A stretch of 64,000 bases of DNA from Nocardia sp. XZ_19_385 (GTDB lineage: Bacteria > Actinomycetota > Actinomycetes > Mycobacteriales > Mycobacteriaceae): contig NZ_JACVEE010000002.1 in the NCBI RefSeq assembly GCF_015355755.1, positions 2,046,001-2,110,000 of the forward strand. The letters run 5' to 3'. Positions 35,514 through 45,064 of this stretch are shown here, piece after piece. Position 1 is the stretch's first letter, and each line of letters opens with the position of its first letter. The notes below the pieces were generated by a model, which saw only the letters and a list, made by a program, of their open reading frames with translations, was not told the DNA's origin and made no database searches. The translations under genes were made by a program, and so were the position numbers.

Positions 35514-35998
35514 TTGTGCACCGCTCTGGTGCGTCCCGCGACGCACCAGAGCGCGAGCAGCGGGCAGAGCATGAGCAGTTCGCTGGTCGCGAGGCTCGAC
35601 GGCGGACTATAGAACGCGTCGTAGCGCAGCAGCGTCAGGATGAGGACGATCGTCTGCCCGAGCAGCACGAGCACGCACGCAGAAGCCACCAGGACCCGGC
35701 CGATCTGGTAGCGCCCGATCATCAACAGCCCGCCGAGCAGCAGCAACCCGGCGACAACTCCGAACGAGTACATCGCGGCGACCAGCACCCGATACGTGCT
35801 GAGCTCGATCGCGCCCAGGTGAATGTATGTGCCCGCCTGGAACTTCGGATGCGTGGACTTGTCCCAGGCCGTCAAGGATTCGAATCCCCAGACGATCGCC
35901 CCGAGCGCCGCCAGCGTGACTGCCGCCGCCTCCCGATTCGGCAGATACCCCCGCCGCCCGGCCGTTGCCCCGATACCGCTCATGCCAAACCCGATCAC
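35510..35998 (-). CDS. Small four-helix membrane protein in T7SS locus B
   Basis: About 162 residues with four clear hydrophobic segments ('AAVTLAALGAIVWGFESL', 'VLVAAMYSFGVVAGLLLLGG', 'VLVASACVLVLLGQTIVLIL', 'SELLMLCPLLALWCVA'). I do not recognise the family. It follows eccD and mycP on the same strand after 78 bases and so probably belongs to that operon; a T7SS accessory role is inferred from position only. The GTG start has a GAGGTGGG site; an ATG 15 bases inside is possible. The last four bases overlap the convergent eccB stop. Confidence 0.65.
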   Translation of the reverse strand: MIGFGMSGIGATAGRRGYLPNREAAAVTLAALGAIVWGFESLTAWDKSTHPKFQAGTYIHLGAIELSTYRVLVAAMYSFGVVAGLLLLGGLLMIGRYQIGRVLVASACVLVLLGQTIVLILTLLRYDAFYSPPSSLATSELLMLCPLLALWCVAGRTRAVHN

Positions 35999-36076
35999 TC
36001 TTCGCCCACCTCGAACATGGGCCGCGCGTAGATCGTCGCACTCGCGGACCGTTCGCACCGCGCAGCGTGCGGTGGC

Positions 36077-37492
36077 TTACTCGTCTCGGCCGACGCCGAA
36101 CCGTCGCCGAATCGGGAACGACGCCAGGTATCCGAGGATCAGCGCCCCGCCGATCACACCGGTCCCGATCAATGCCACGTTCCGCGCCGTATTGTCCGGC
36201 GGCGTCGGTGCTTTCGGCACCGCCAGCTGCTGGCTCTTGGCGGGAGTCGGACGCTTGGGCGGCAGGTCGGCGGTCACCACTTCGGTCAGCGCCGCGATCG
36301 GATCGACCGCGCCATAACCGATGTACTTGTTCCACCCTTCGGCGGGCGCATGCGCGGTCGCCTGGATCCGCTTCATCACCTCGCGCGCGCTCAACTCCGG
36401 GAACCGGGCCCGCACCAGCGCGACCACACCCGACACGATCGGCGCCGCGAAGCTGGTGCCACTGATCGCCTGCTGTTCACCACGCTCGGTGAGTTTGCCG
36501 ATAGCCGTGCCCCATTGGCCCTTGTCGTCCTGAATGGGGTTGAGCGAGGTCATGTTCTCGCCGGGCGCGGCCACGCTCAGCCACGGTCCGGCCACGGTGA
36601 ACGCCGACGGTGCGCCGTTGGAATCGATGGAGCCGACCGACAGCACGTAGTCGTCCCAGCGGGCGGGGACGACGTTCATGCTGGTCTTGCTCCACGGATC
36701 CGCGGTGGGATCGAGCGGATCGATGACCTTGTTCTCGGTCTTGCAGGTGTCGGTATTGCCCGCTGCCGCAACGACAACCACGTTCTGATCGACCGCGTAC
36801 TGCAAAGCCGCGCCGATCGCCCCGTCCACGTCGTTCTGCGGCCCGCACCAGACCTCGGAGATGTTGATGACGGTCGCGCCCTTTTGGACCGCGCGCACGA
36901 TCGCCGAGGCCATGGTCGCGAGATTGCCGTAGCCCTCGGGCAATTCGTCGGGGCTCTTGTCCCGCGACGCGCCTTCCTTCTGATACTTGGTGCTGGTCTG
37001 CCGGATCGTCATGATCTGGGCTTCCGGTGCGACACCGGCGAAGCCTTGACCTTCTACCTGTGATGCCGCGATCAAGCCTGCGACGAAGGTGCCGTGCGCG
37101 TCGCAGTCCTCGGTGCCGTCACCGGCGTTCGCGACATAGTCGCCTTCGGACAGCAGCCCGGGCAGGCGCGGATGCCGCACTACGCCGGTGTCGATCACGG
37201 CGACAATCTGTCCCGCGCCCCTGGAGAATTTCCAGGCGCGCTCCAGATCCAGGGACCGCTGCGCAGTGGGGATCGAGGCCCCCTCGCCACCCTTCACGGT
37301 GCTGTTGCAGGTGCCGCTGGACGGTCGCTCGGTCTTGTCGCGCGGCGCCGCCGGATCACCCGCGGGCAGCAGGGTCGGATTCACTGCGGGCGGTCGATCG
37401 GCTTGCGCCACACCAGCATTCGCGCCGATACCGAACGATGCGCTCAGTCCTAGCGTGACCGCGACCGCGGCGACCCGTAGCGGCCGCTTCAC
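36077..37492 (-). CDS. mycP: T7SS mycosin MycP (locus B)
   Basis: Subtilisin-like protease of the ESX complex, 471 residues. Signal sequence at about 5-31 ending in 'GVAQA'. The triad is intact: D101 in 'VAVIDTG', H133 in 'CDAHGTF', S347 in 'SGTSFAAP', with N246 in 'AAAGN'. The C-terminal anchor is 'VALIGTGVIGGALILGYLAS' plus a basic tail. The frame is open far upstream, but the GTG overlapping the eccD stop (GTGA) is the natural start. A propeptide-like N-terminal stretch with two cysteines precedes the core. It matches mycP4 (Rv3449) in position. Confidence 0.93.
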   Translation of the reverse strand: MKRPLRVAAVAVTLGLSASFGIGANAGVAQADRPPAVNPTLLPAGDPAAPRDKTERPSSGTCNSTVKGGEGASIPTAQRSLDLERAWKFSRGAGQIVAVIDTGVVRHPRLPGLLSEGDYVANAGDGTEDCDAHGTFVAGLIAASQVEGQGFAGVAPEAQIMTIRQTSTKYQKEGASRDKSPDELPEGYGNLATMASAIVRAVQKGATVINISEVWCGPQNDVDGAIGAALQYAVDQNVVVVAAAGNTDTCKTENKVIDPLDPTADPWSKTSMNVVPARWDDYVLSVGSIDSNGAPSAFTVAGPWLSVAAPGENMTSLNPIQDDKGQWGTAIGKLTERGEQQAISGTSFAAPIVSGVVALVRARFPELSAREVMKRIQATAHAPAEGWNKYIGYGAVDPIAALTEVVTADLPPKRPTPAKSQQLAVPKAPTPPDNTARNVALIGTGVIGGALILGYLASFPIRRRFGVGRDE

Positions 37493-38955
37493 AGCCCGCG
37501 CACGAGCGAGTAGAGCGACGCCACCCAGAAGACCAGCGGCAGCACGGCGGCCACGAAGGCGTACTCGAGCAGTTCGACGCCGCGGCGCATGGGCGGGGTG
37601 GCTTCCTGGTTCGGGATGATGATGCCGAGGATCAGCGCCACGATCAGGATCAGCATGGCCGCGCCGAAGATCGCCAGCGGCATCTCCATCTCCATGCCCG
37701 CGCCGGTCAGCATGATCAGCACGATGGACGCGCCACCGACGATGAGCACCACGGCCTGCTCCGCGCCCGCGTAGGTGCGGCTGCGGAACATCAGCACGGC
37801 CGCGCACACCAGCGCGAGCGAGATGCCGGGCCAGTACGCGCCCTTCGCGTCCGGATCGGTGCCGGCCAGCGCACCGACCACGGTGACCAGCGTGGTCGCG
37901 GTGACCAGGCCGCCGAGGTACATGCGGGCGCGTTCGGACTTCTGGCGCAACGCCTCCATGGTGGGCAGCGCGCGATGGTCGTCCGGGTCGTCCTCGGTCG
38001 GGTCGATCGGGGTGCCGGGGGAGGGCACCGGCGGCAGCGGCAGCTTCGACAGCGCCATCGAAATGCGCGGCGAGAGCGACAGACCCGCGAGGCCGATCGC
38101 CGCGGCGACCGCGCCGATCGCCTTGGTCGACTGATCGGTGAGCAATCCCACCAGCGCGGCCGGCACCGCGTACATCGCGAGGGTGGCCGTGCCGATGAAC
38201 AGCGCCAGCCCGACGCCGGTCACACGCCACGCCAGGATGGCGGTCGCGCCGAGCAACACCGAGCCGAGCAGCAGATGCGCCCAGCCGTAGTGATCGGGGA
38301 CGTAGAGCATGCCCGCCGTGAACGCCGGGGGTAGCGCGCAGCCGCCGATCACCAGCGCCGTCGCGGTGTCGCCGTACATCCGGCTCAGCACCATGCCCGC
38401 CACGACCAGCAGGATCGCCACGCCCAGCGCGATGGAACCGCTGACCCATTCCGGCATCGAGCCGGGCGACATGAGCAGGCCGAGACAGCCGACGATCATC
38501 GTCAGCGCCGCCAGCACCGAGCCGGTGACCCGGGCCGTCTTGGGCGTCCAGCTGCGGTAATGGTCGGCGTCGGCGATCGCGACGTTGTACATGATGTCGT
38601 CGAACAGCGGCACCGGCGCGGTGTGCGAGGCCGACTCGAGCATGAGCAGCTCGCCGTCGCGGACGCCGTGCTCCCCGAGGCTCAGCGAGTTGGAGAACGG
38701 GGGATGGCCGATGCGGGCCAGCACCCATTCGGCGGGCTCGAAGCGCTCGCCCTCGTTGTCGAAGTCGTTGGAACGGCTGTGCTGGGCGACCATATCGACG
38801 ACGCTGGGAATCACCAGGGCGACCGGCACGTCCACCGGAATCGCCATGTCCACCTGGGTGTGCTTCGCCAGGATGGTGACCCGAGCCAGGTCCGGCGCAC
38901 GGACGATGCCGCGCGAGGAATCTTCTTCGATGTGGTCAAGTCGCGCGTGCGTCAA
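37489..38955 (-). CDS. eccD: T7SS membrane channel protein EccD (locus B)
   Basis: 488 residues with the EccD plan: N-terminal ubiquitin-like domain to about residue 110 ('ARVTILAKHTQVDMAIPVDV', 'WVLARIGHPPF'), then about eleven membrane segments with the linker 'LPLPPVPSPGTPIDP' and the loop 'ATPPMRRGVELLEY'. The start is TTG, accepted because GGGGGA lies four bases upstream and no earlier start gives a better site; the next ATG would cut into the ubiquitin-like domain. It overlaps mycP by four bases and is divergent from eccC. It matches eccD4 (Rv3448). Confidence 0.92.
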   Translation of the reverse strand: MTHARLDHIEEDSSRGIVRAPDLARVTILAKHTQVDMAIPVDVPVALVIPSVVDMVAQHSRSNDFDNEGERFEPAEWVLARIGHPPFSNSLSLGEHGVRDGELLMLESASHTAPVPLFDDIMYNVAIADADHYRSWTPKTARVTGSVLAALTMIVGCLGLLMSPGSMPEWVSGSIALGVAILLVVAGMVLSRMYGDTATALVIGGCALPPAFTAGMLYVPDHYGWAHLLLGSVLLGATAILAWRVTGVGLALFIGTATLAMYAVPAALVGLLTDQSTKAIGAVAAAIGLAGLSLSPRISMALSKLPLPPVPSPGTPIDPTEDDPDDHRALPTMEALRQKSERARMYLGGLVTATTLVTVVGALAGTDPDAKGAYWPGISLALVCAAVLMFRSRTYAGAEQAVVLIVGGASIVLIMLTGAGMEMEMPLAIFGAAMLILIVALILGIIIPNQEATPPMRRGVELLEYAFVAAVLPLVFWVASLYSLVRGL

Positions 38956-39128
38956 GCTTCCCCCAAATCGGTCTAACCTCTGTCTTTCCGCATGCTCGCG
39001 CGCAGAGGGCGAGCTTGCGAACCCATCATCTGGGCAGCAGAATGCTGGTCGAACTCTACGACATGTCGGCGGTGGCCTCTACACTGAGGCCGAAGTTGTA
39101 AGCTTTCAAGAGGGGGATTCGCTTCAGC

Positions 39129-42100
39129 ATGAGTACGGTCCGGTTCCAGCGGCGTGCGCGTCGTGAGATGCCACGCACTCCCGGCGGCGAAGTCACGCTG
39201 CAGCCACCACCGGAGATCCCCCGGGTCACACCGGGCAATCTGCTCATGAAGCTGATGCCCGTCGTGATGATCATCGGCATGGTCGGCATGATGGCCCTGC
39301 TCATCACCAACCAGGGCGGCCTGGGATCCATCGGCTCCAACCCGATGACCATGATGTTCCCGCTCATGATGATGTTCTCCATGGTCGGCATGTTCGCCGG
39401 TCAGGGCGGCGGCAAGGGCCAGAAGGCGGCCGAGGCCAACGAGGACCGCAAGGATTACCTGCGCTACCTCGATCAGGTCCGCCGCGATGTCAACGAAACC
39501 GCCACTCAGCAGCGCGCTTCGGTCGAGTGGAGCCACCCGGAGCCGGCGCTGATCTGGATGCTGGCCGGCACCAGCCGCATGTGGGAGCGCCGCGCCGGGG
39601 ACAAGGATTTCTGCCACGCCCGCATCGGCATCGGCGGTCAGCGCCTGGCCACCCGCCTGGTCGCGCCGGAAACCGGCCCGGTCGAAGAGCTGGAACCCAT
39701 TGCGGCAGTGTCGCTTCGGCGCTTCGTGCGCGCGCACTCCACGGTTCCCGACCTGCCCACCGCCATCGCGGTGAAGGGCTTCGCGACCATCGCCCTGGAC
39801 GGCGACCGTGCCGAAGCCCGCGACATGACCCGCGCAATGCTGTTGCAGCTGTGCATGTTCCAGGCCCCCGACCAGGTTCTGGTCGCCGTCGTGGCCGGTC
39901 CGGACACCGCGCGCGAGTGGGAGTGGACCAAGTGGCTCCCGCACACCCAGCATCCGGATGCCCAGGACGGCATCGGCACCCAGCGCATGTTCTACGGCTC
40001 TATCCGGGAAGCGATGGCCAGCCTGCATCCCCTGCTGGCCACCCGCGTGCGCTACTCCCGCAACCAGCCCGCGAACGCGAACCTGGTGCACATCGTCATC
40101 ATCGTCGACGGCGGCCTGCTCGAGGCCGAGGACGATCAGCTGCGCGAGTCCGGCTACGAGGGCGTCACCATCATCGACCTGTGCGCTTACGCTCCGCGCC
40201 TGGCGGTTTCGCGCGGTATCAAGATGGTCATCGAGAACGGTGAATGCATCGGCCGCGGCGCCACCGGCAACCAGGAACGCTTCGCCACGATCGACCGGAT
40301 CAGCAGCCAGCAGGCCCAGCAAGTCGCGCGCCGCCTGGCCCCCTACCGCGCCGCCACCCAGCGGTCGTCCGACGTGGAATCCAGTGAGGCCGAGGTCATT
40401 TCGACCTGGTCGCAGCTGATGAACCTGGGCGACATCGGTACCTTCAATCCCGAGCACGCCTGGCGTCCGCGCTACGGCCGGGAGCGGCTGCGTGTCGCGT
40501 TCGGTGTCGGCGCCGACGGCCTGCCGGTCGAACTCGACATCAAGGAAGCCGCGGAAAGCGGTATGGGCCCGCACGGCCTGTGCATCGGCGCGACCGGTTC
40601 CGGCAAGTCGGAATTCCTTCGCACCCTGGTGCTTTCGCTGCTCGCCACGCACTCGCCGGATCAGCTCAACCTGGTCCTGGTCGACTTCAAGGGTGGCGCG
40701 ACCTTCCTCGGCCTGGACGGCGTTCCGCACGTGGCCGCGGTCATCACCAACCTCGAAGAGGAAGCCGACCTCGTCGACCGTATGCGTGACGCCCTGGCCG
40801 GTGAGATGAACCGCCGCCAGGAAGTCCTGCGCCAAGCCGGTAACTTCGCCAACGTCTCCGAATACGAGAAGGCCCGCGCCGCCGGCGCCGACCTGGACCC
40901 ACTGCCGGCCCTGTTCGTGGTGCTCGACGAGTTCTCCGAATTGCTCACCCAGCACCCGGATTTCGCGGAACTGTTCGTGATGATCGGCCGCCTGGGCCGC
41001 TCACTGCACGTGCACCTGCTGCTCGCCTCGCAGCGTCTGGAAGAGGGCAAGCTCAAGGGCCTGGAGTCGCACCTGTCCTACCGGATCGGTCTGAAGACGT
41101 TCTCCGCCAACGAGTCCCGCCAGGTCCTCGGTGTCCCCGACGCCTACAACCTGCCCGGTGTCCCCGGTGGCGGTTACCTCAAGTCCGACTCGGGTGAGAT
41201 CCAGCGCTTCCAGGCGTCCTATGTCTCCGGCCCCTACGTCGGTGGCGGTTCGCAGCGCGATGTCACCCAGGCCGGTGTCGCCGGTGGCGAGATCGACGTG
41301 AAGGCAAGGCCTTTCACCGCTCACCACGTCGACTTCCGGGCCATCGACCGGATGCCGCTGCCCACCAGTTCCACGGGCGAGGAGACCGAGCACGTCAACG
41401 AGGAGGGCGAGCAGATCTCCAACGTCAACATGCTCGTCTCGCGCATCAAGGGCCACGGCCGGCCCGCGCACGAGATCTGGCTGCCGCCGTTGGACGAGGC
41501 GCCCACCCTGGACGCCCTCAACCCGCGTTCCCTGCTCACCGGCGAATACTCGGCGATCGCCACCTTGCGCGCCCCCATCGGCATCGTCGACCGCCCGTAC
41601 GACCAGCGGCGCGACAACCTGATCGTGGACCTGGCCGGCGCCCGCGGCAACGTGGCCATCGTCGGTGGTCCGCAGTCCGGTAAGTCCACCGCACTGCGCA
41701 CCCTGATCATGTCGATGTCCATGACCCACACCGCCGAACAGGTGCAGTTCTACTGCCTCGACTTCGGTGGCGGCACCATGGCCAGCCTCGAGGGCCTGCC
41801 GCACGTCGGTTCCGTCGCGGGCCGTATGGACGAGGACAAGGTCCGGCGCACCATCGCCGAGATGACCTCGATCGTGCGTTCGCGTGAGCAGCGGTTCCGC
41901 GCGCTCAACATCGAGTCGATGCAGGAGTTCCGCCGCCTGCGGTCCCTGGATCCGACCAGCAGCCCGGCCGCCGCCGGCGCGCACGAGGACCCGTTCGGCG
42001 ACGTGTTCCTGGTGATCGACGGCTTCGGCTCGATCCGCCAGGACTACGACCCGCTCGAGCAGCCGATCATGAACCTTGCGGTGCAAGGCCTTTCGTACGG

Positions 42101-43181
42101 CGTGCACGTCGTCATCGCACTGGCGCGCTGGGCCGAAGCCCGCCCAGCACTCAAGGACCAGATCGGCACCCGCATCGAACTCCGCCTCGGCGACCCGATG
42201 GACTCCGACTTCGGCCGCAAGTTCGCCGCGCTGGTCCCGCAGGGCCGCCCGGGCCGCGGTATGACCCCGGAAACCCTGCACATGCTGACCGGTCTCCCGC
42301 GTATCGACGGCAGCTCGGACCCCACCACGCTGGGTCAGGCTGTCGCCGAAGCGGTTTCGACGATCGCACGGCTCACGCCAGGCCGGCACGCTCCAGCCGC
42401 GCGCATGCTGCCCGAACTGCTGCACCGCGAGCAGCTGCTGCAGGCGGCCGGGAACTTCCCGTCGCAGGTCGATCGGAGTCGCAGGAATGCGCGCATCCCG
42501 ATCGGTATCAACGAGGCCGAACTGGCGCCGGTGTATCTCGACTTCAACGAGACACCGCACTTCATCATCCTGGGCGATACGGAGTCCGGGAAGACCACGC
42601 TGCTGCGCTCGATCATCGAGGGCATCGCGGCGTCGAATACGCCGGATACGGCTCGGTTCATCGTCGGCGACTACCGCCGCGGCCTGCTCGGAATGATTCC
42701 GCAGGGCTACCAGGCAGGCTACGGGTCCACCGCGCCGCAATTCACCCAGAACATGGCCGATCTAGCCGGCTACCTGGAGAAGCGTCAGGCTCCCGCCGAT
42801 GTGACCCCGCAGCAGCTGCGTGACCGTGCCTGGCTGACCGGACCTGAGCTGTACGTGATCATCGACGACTACGACCTGGTCGCCACCTCCATGGGTGACC
42901 CGGTCTCGCCTCTGGTCGAATACATCCCGCATGCAAGGGATGTCGGTTTCCACCTGATCATCGCCCGTCGGGCCGGCGGCGCCGGTCGCGCCATGTACGG
43001 TGGCGCGCTCGCGCGCATGAAGGATCTCGGATCGGCGGGCCTGCTGATGAGCTGCCCGAAGGACGAGGGTGTGCTGCTGGGAACGGTTCGCCCGACCCCG
43101 CTGCCGCCCGGTCGAGGCACCTTCATCACGCGTAATTCCCAGGGCCTCATCCAGACCGCCTGGATGCCGCAGGCCGAATGA
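39129..43181 (+). CDS. eccC: T7SS FtsK/SpoIIIE-type ATPase EccC (locus B)
   Basis: Single-chain EccC motor of 1350 residues. Two membrane segments lie in the first about 100 residues, rich in Met. Domain 1 has 'GATGSGKS' (487-494) and 'VLVDFKGG'. Domain 2 has 'GGPQSGKST' and 'YCLDFGGG'. Domain 3 has an intact 'GDTESGKTT'. 'AGAAMYGG'-type arginine-rich segments close to the end ('IARRAGGAGRAMYGG') are family typical. A GAGGGGGAT site precedes the ATG. The stop overlaps the next gene's ATG (ATGA), as eccC4 and Rv3446c are adjacent in M. tuberculosis. Confidence 0.95.
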   Translation: MSTVRFQRRARREMPRTPGGEVTLQPPPEIPRVTPGNLLMKLMPVVMIIGMVGMMALLITNQGGLGSIGSNPMTMMFPLMMMFSMVGMFAGQGGGKGQKAAEANEDRKDYLRYLDQVRRDVNETATQQRASVEWSHPEPALIWMLAGTSRMWERRAGDKDFCHARIGIGGQRLATRLVAPETGPVEELEPIAAVSLRRFVRAHSTVPDLPTAIAVKGFATIALDGDRAEARDMTRAMLLQLCMFQAPDQVLVAVVAGPDTAREWEWTKWLPHTQHPDAQDGIGTQRMFYGSIREAMASLHPLLATRVRYSRNQPANANLVHIVIIVDGGLLEAEDDQLRESGYEGVTIIDLCAYAPRLAVSRGIKMVIENGECIGRGATGNQERFATIDRISSQQAQQVARRLAPYRAATQRSSDVESSEAEVISTWSQLMNLGDIGTFNPEHAWRPRYGRERLRVAFGVGADGLPVELDIKEAAESGMGPHGLCIGATGSGKSEFLRTLVLSLLATHSPDQLNLVLVDFKGGATFLGLDGVPHVAAVITNLEEEADLVDRMRDALAGEMNRRQEVLRQAGNFANVSEYEKARAAGADLDPLPALFVVLDEFSELLTQHPDFAELFVMIGRLGRSLHVHLLLASQRLEEGKLKGLESHLSYRIGLKTFSANESRQVLGVPDAYNLPGVPGGGYLKSDSGEIQRFQASYVSGPYVGGGSQRDVTQAGVAGGEIDVKARPFTAHHVDFRAIDRMPLPTSSTGEETEHVNEEGEQISNVNMLVSRIKGHGRPAHEIWLPPLDEAPTLDALNPRSLLTGEYSAIATLRAPIGIVDRPYDQRRDNLIVDLAGARGNVAIVGGPQSGKSTALRTLIMSMSMTHTAEQVQFYCLDFGGGTMASLEGLPHVGSVAGRMDEDKVRRTIAEMTSIVRSREQRFRALNIESMQEFRRLRSLDPTSSPAAAGAHEDPFGDVFLVIDGFGSIRQDYDPLEQPIMNLAVQGLSYGVHVVIALARWAEARPALKDQIGTRIELRLGDPMDSDFGRKFAALVPQGRPGRGMTPETLHMLTGLPRIDGSSDPTTLGQAVAEAVSTIARLTPGRHAPAARMLPELLHREQLLQAAGNFPSQVDRSRRNARIPIGINEAELAPVYLDFNETPHFIILGDTESGKTTLLRSIIEGIAASNTPDTARFIVGDYRRGLLGMIPQGYQAGYGSTAPQFTQNMADLAGYLEKRQAPADVTPQQLRDRAWLTGPELYVIIDDYDLVATSMGDPVSPLVEYIPHARDVGFHLIIARRAGGAGRAMYGGALARMKDLGSAGLLMSCPKDEGVLLGTVRPTPLPPGRGTFITRNSQGLIQTAWMPQAE

Positions 43182-44668
43182 TGTCGGTCGAACTGGTCGT
43201 GACCGACACCCGCATCTGGGCTGTCGGGCCGACCACCCACTGGGATGTGCCGCCCTCAGTTGTGCTGGGCAGCAACGGAAATCTGGTGGTCGGCGAGCCG
43301 CTGACGCCGCCGACCCAGGTTTCGTCCGCGGTGCAGTTCGTCCCGGCGGACCGCATCGCGCTGCTCCCGCGGGTGCCCACGGTTGCCGAAGCCCTGACCA
43401 ATGTGGTCGGCACCATTTTCGACAACCTCGGCGTCGCGGTGCCCTGTGACCGAGTGACCGTGGTCTGCCCGACCGAGTGGGGCTCTGCCCGCCGCGGCAT
43501 GCTCGATGACGCCGTGCGCCGCTTCGCCCACGATGTCGTGTTCGAGGACATGGCATTTCGGGCTGTGTCCGCCGACGAAGGCACCGCTCGCAGCCGCCGC
43601 ACCGTAGTCGTCGAATTCGGCATGGTGTCCACCACCGCGACCACGGTGGTGCGCAGCCACGAGGGCGTGCACATCGAATCCACCGAATTCGAACCGGAAC
43701 TCACCCTGGCCGGCACCGGCGTCGAACCCGGCGCTTTGGATCGCTTGGGCGATCTCCTCGGCCGCCTGCTCGACGGCCGCCCCGCGGATGTCGTCCAAAT
43801 CCTCGGTGTTTCAGACCGTTCCAAGCTCGACCTGATCAGGTCGGTAGTGCAGCAAGCGTGCGGACCCGAGGTGGATCTGCGGCCGATCTCAGGAGTGGAC
43901 TTGGTACGCGGCCCGCAGCAGGTCGAGCCGGAACGCCGCCCGGCGGCCCCGTCCGCGCCGGTCATGCCCTCCAACGAGTGGATGCAGCCGCTGCGCGAAC
44001 GCGCCGCCGCTCAGCAGGCCCCCGCCCGCCGCAAGACGGCACTGATATTCGGTTCTGCCGCAGCGGTTCTCGTGCTCGTCATCGCTGCCATCACCGCCGT
44101 TGTGCTGATGGGTGGCTCGGACGACGACCCGGGCACTACCGCGGCTGCAGCGACCACTTCGGCGACGGTAGCGACCAGCGCGGCCCCGCCACCCGGCCCG
44201 TCCGGCAAGCCGGGCCCGTCGGACAAGCCCGCACCCCCGGGCCCAGAAGGCCAGGAAAAGTTCGGCAGCATCACCTTCGTCGGCCCTGACCTGTGGACCA
44301 TCAAGCCCTCCGCCGACGGCAACCGCGTCGAACTGACCCCCTTCGACGGCACCAAGCAGCGCCTTGTCGTGACCCAGCGAAAAATCGCCCCGGGCGCCGG
44401 TTACCAGCAGATCGCGGCTGATCTCGAGAACCAGATGAAGACCAAGCCAGCTCTCTCGGACTTGAAGCGCGACTACGTCTTCGGGGGACGCTCCGGGCTC
44501 GGATATACCGAAAAGCCCGGTGACGGTTCGACTGTTCGCTGGTTTGTGTTGGTGGAGTACGGGATTCAGGTCAATATCGGGTGTCAGTTCAAGGACGACG
44601 GCTGGGATGATCTGAAGGAGACCTGCGAGAAGTTCGCGGGGTCCGTGCACGTGATGCCGGAGCGATAG
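43178..44668 (+). CDS. Type VII secretion-associated protein, Rv3446c family
   Basis: A 496-residue protein coupled to eccC by a four-base overlap. The N-terminal about 245 residues look like a degenerate actin/Hsp70-type fold ('VELVVTDTRIWAVGPTTHWD', 'RTVVVEFGMVSTTATTVVRS'). One membrane segment lies at 288-311, then a Pro/Gly/Lys linker and a C-terminal about 130-residue extracytoplasmic domain with two cysteines. This is the architecture of the Rv3446c family, found only beside ESX-4 loci, which supports naming locus B ESX-4-like. Function is unknown; a chaperone or assembly role is speculation. Confidence 0.85.
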   Translation: MMSVELVVTDTRIWAVGPTTHWDVPPSVVLGSNGNLVVGEPLTPPTQVSSAVQFVPADRIALLPRVPTVAEALTNVVGTIFDNLGVAVPCDRVTVVCPTEWGSARRGMLDDAVRRFAHDVVFEDMAFRAVSADEGTARSRRTVVVEFGMVSTTATTVVRSHEGVHIESTEFEPELTLAGTGVEPGALDRLGDLLGRLLDGRPADVVQILGVSDRSKLDLIRSVVQQACGPEVDLRPISGVDLVRGPQQVEPERRPAAPSAPVMPSNEWMQPLRERAAAQQAPARRKTALIFGSAAAVLVLVIAAITAVVLMGGSDDDPGTTAAAATTSATVATSAAPPPGPSGKPGPSDKPAPPGPEGQEKFGSITFVGPDLWTIKPSADGNRVELTPFDGTKQRLVVTQRKIAPGAGYQQIAADLENQMKTKPALSDLKRDYVFGGRSGLGYTEKPGDGSTVRWFVLVEYGIQVNIGCQFKDDGWDDLKETCEKFAGSVHVMPER

Positions 44669-44694
44669 CAAACGGATCGAGTGGTACTGAATAA

Positions 44695-44726
44695 TTCAGG
44701 CCCCCAGCTGATGCTGGGGGCCTGAA
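44695..44726. terminator. Two-way terminator between locus B core and esx pair
   Basis: A perfect 14-bp stem (44695-44708 with 44713-44726) and loop TGAT, flanked by AT-rich sequence on the left, so the leftward transcript also gets a short U run. It stands between convergent genes. Confidence 0.85.
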
Positions 44727-44742
44727 CAGTTCTGAGCGAATG

Positions 44743-45030
44743 TCAGAAGAGGTTCGCCATGGCGGTATCGGTGCTCTGCAGCTCGGAATTGCCGCTGCTG
44801 ACGAGCTGACCGGCGCCACGCAGGGTGTCCTGCAGCTGCTGGACGTGCTGGTTCCAGGTGGCCTGGAACTGCTGGGCAGCTTCCTTAGCAGCACCGCCCT
44901 GGGTCTGGAAGAACGCATCGACCTTCTTGTGGAAGTCCTGCAGTTCCTGGCCGATGGACTCGGCGCGCGCGACGATCTGCTGCGCGCCGGCTTCGACACC
45001 CTCGAAATTAGCGGAGATAGGCTTGCTCAT
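44743..45030 (-). CDS. WXG100-like Esx protein without a strict WXG (second of pair)
   Basis: A 95-residue helical-hairpin protein of the size and composition of ESX substrates: no signal, no internal membrane segment, and a predicted helix-turn-helix. The turn reads 'ATWNQHV', so tryptophan is kept but the glycine of WXG is Gln. It lies 34 bases behind a classical WXG100 gene and probably forms a heterodimer with it. The pair is on the strand opposite to eccC, unlike esxU/esxT in M. tuberculosis ESX-4. Both genes end against the terminator behind the Rv3446c-type gene. Confidence 0.82.
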   Translation of the reverse strand: MSKPISANFEGVEAGAQQIVARAESIGQELQDFHKKVDAFFQTQGGAAKEAAQQFQATWNQHVQQLQDTLRGAGQLVSSGNSELQSTDTAMANLF

Positions 45031-45064
45031 GTTGGCTCCTATTGAGTGAGAATGAAGTCTGGGA

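Noticed and set aside
36077..38728. A single 883-codon frame covering mycP and part of eccD of locus B, read as a fusion
   Set aside because: Only the mycP part makes sense; the upstream part is a shadow of eccD, and GTG at the eccD stop is the normal start.
38973..43181. Long antisense frames over eccC of locus B (38973-40955 and 41001-42740)
   Set aside because: Shadows of a clearly coding strand; no ribosome sites or domains.
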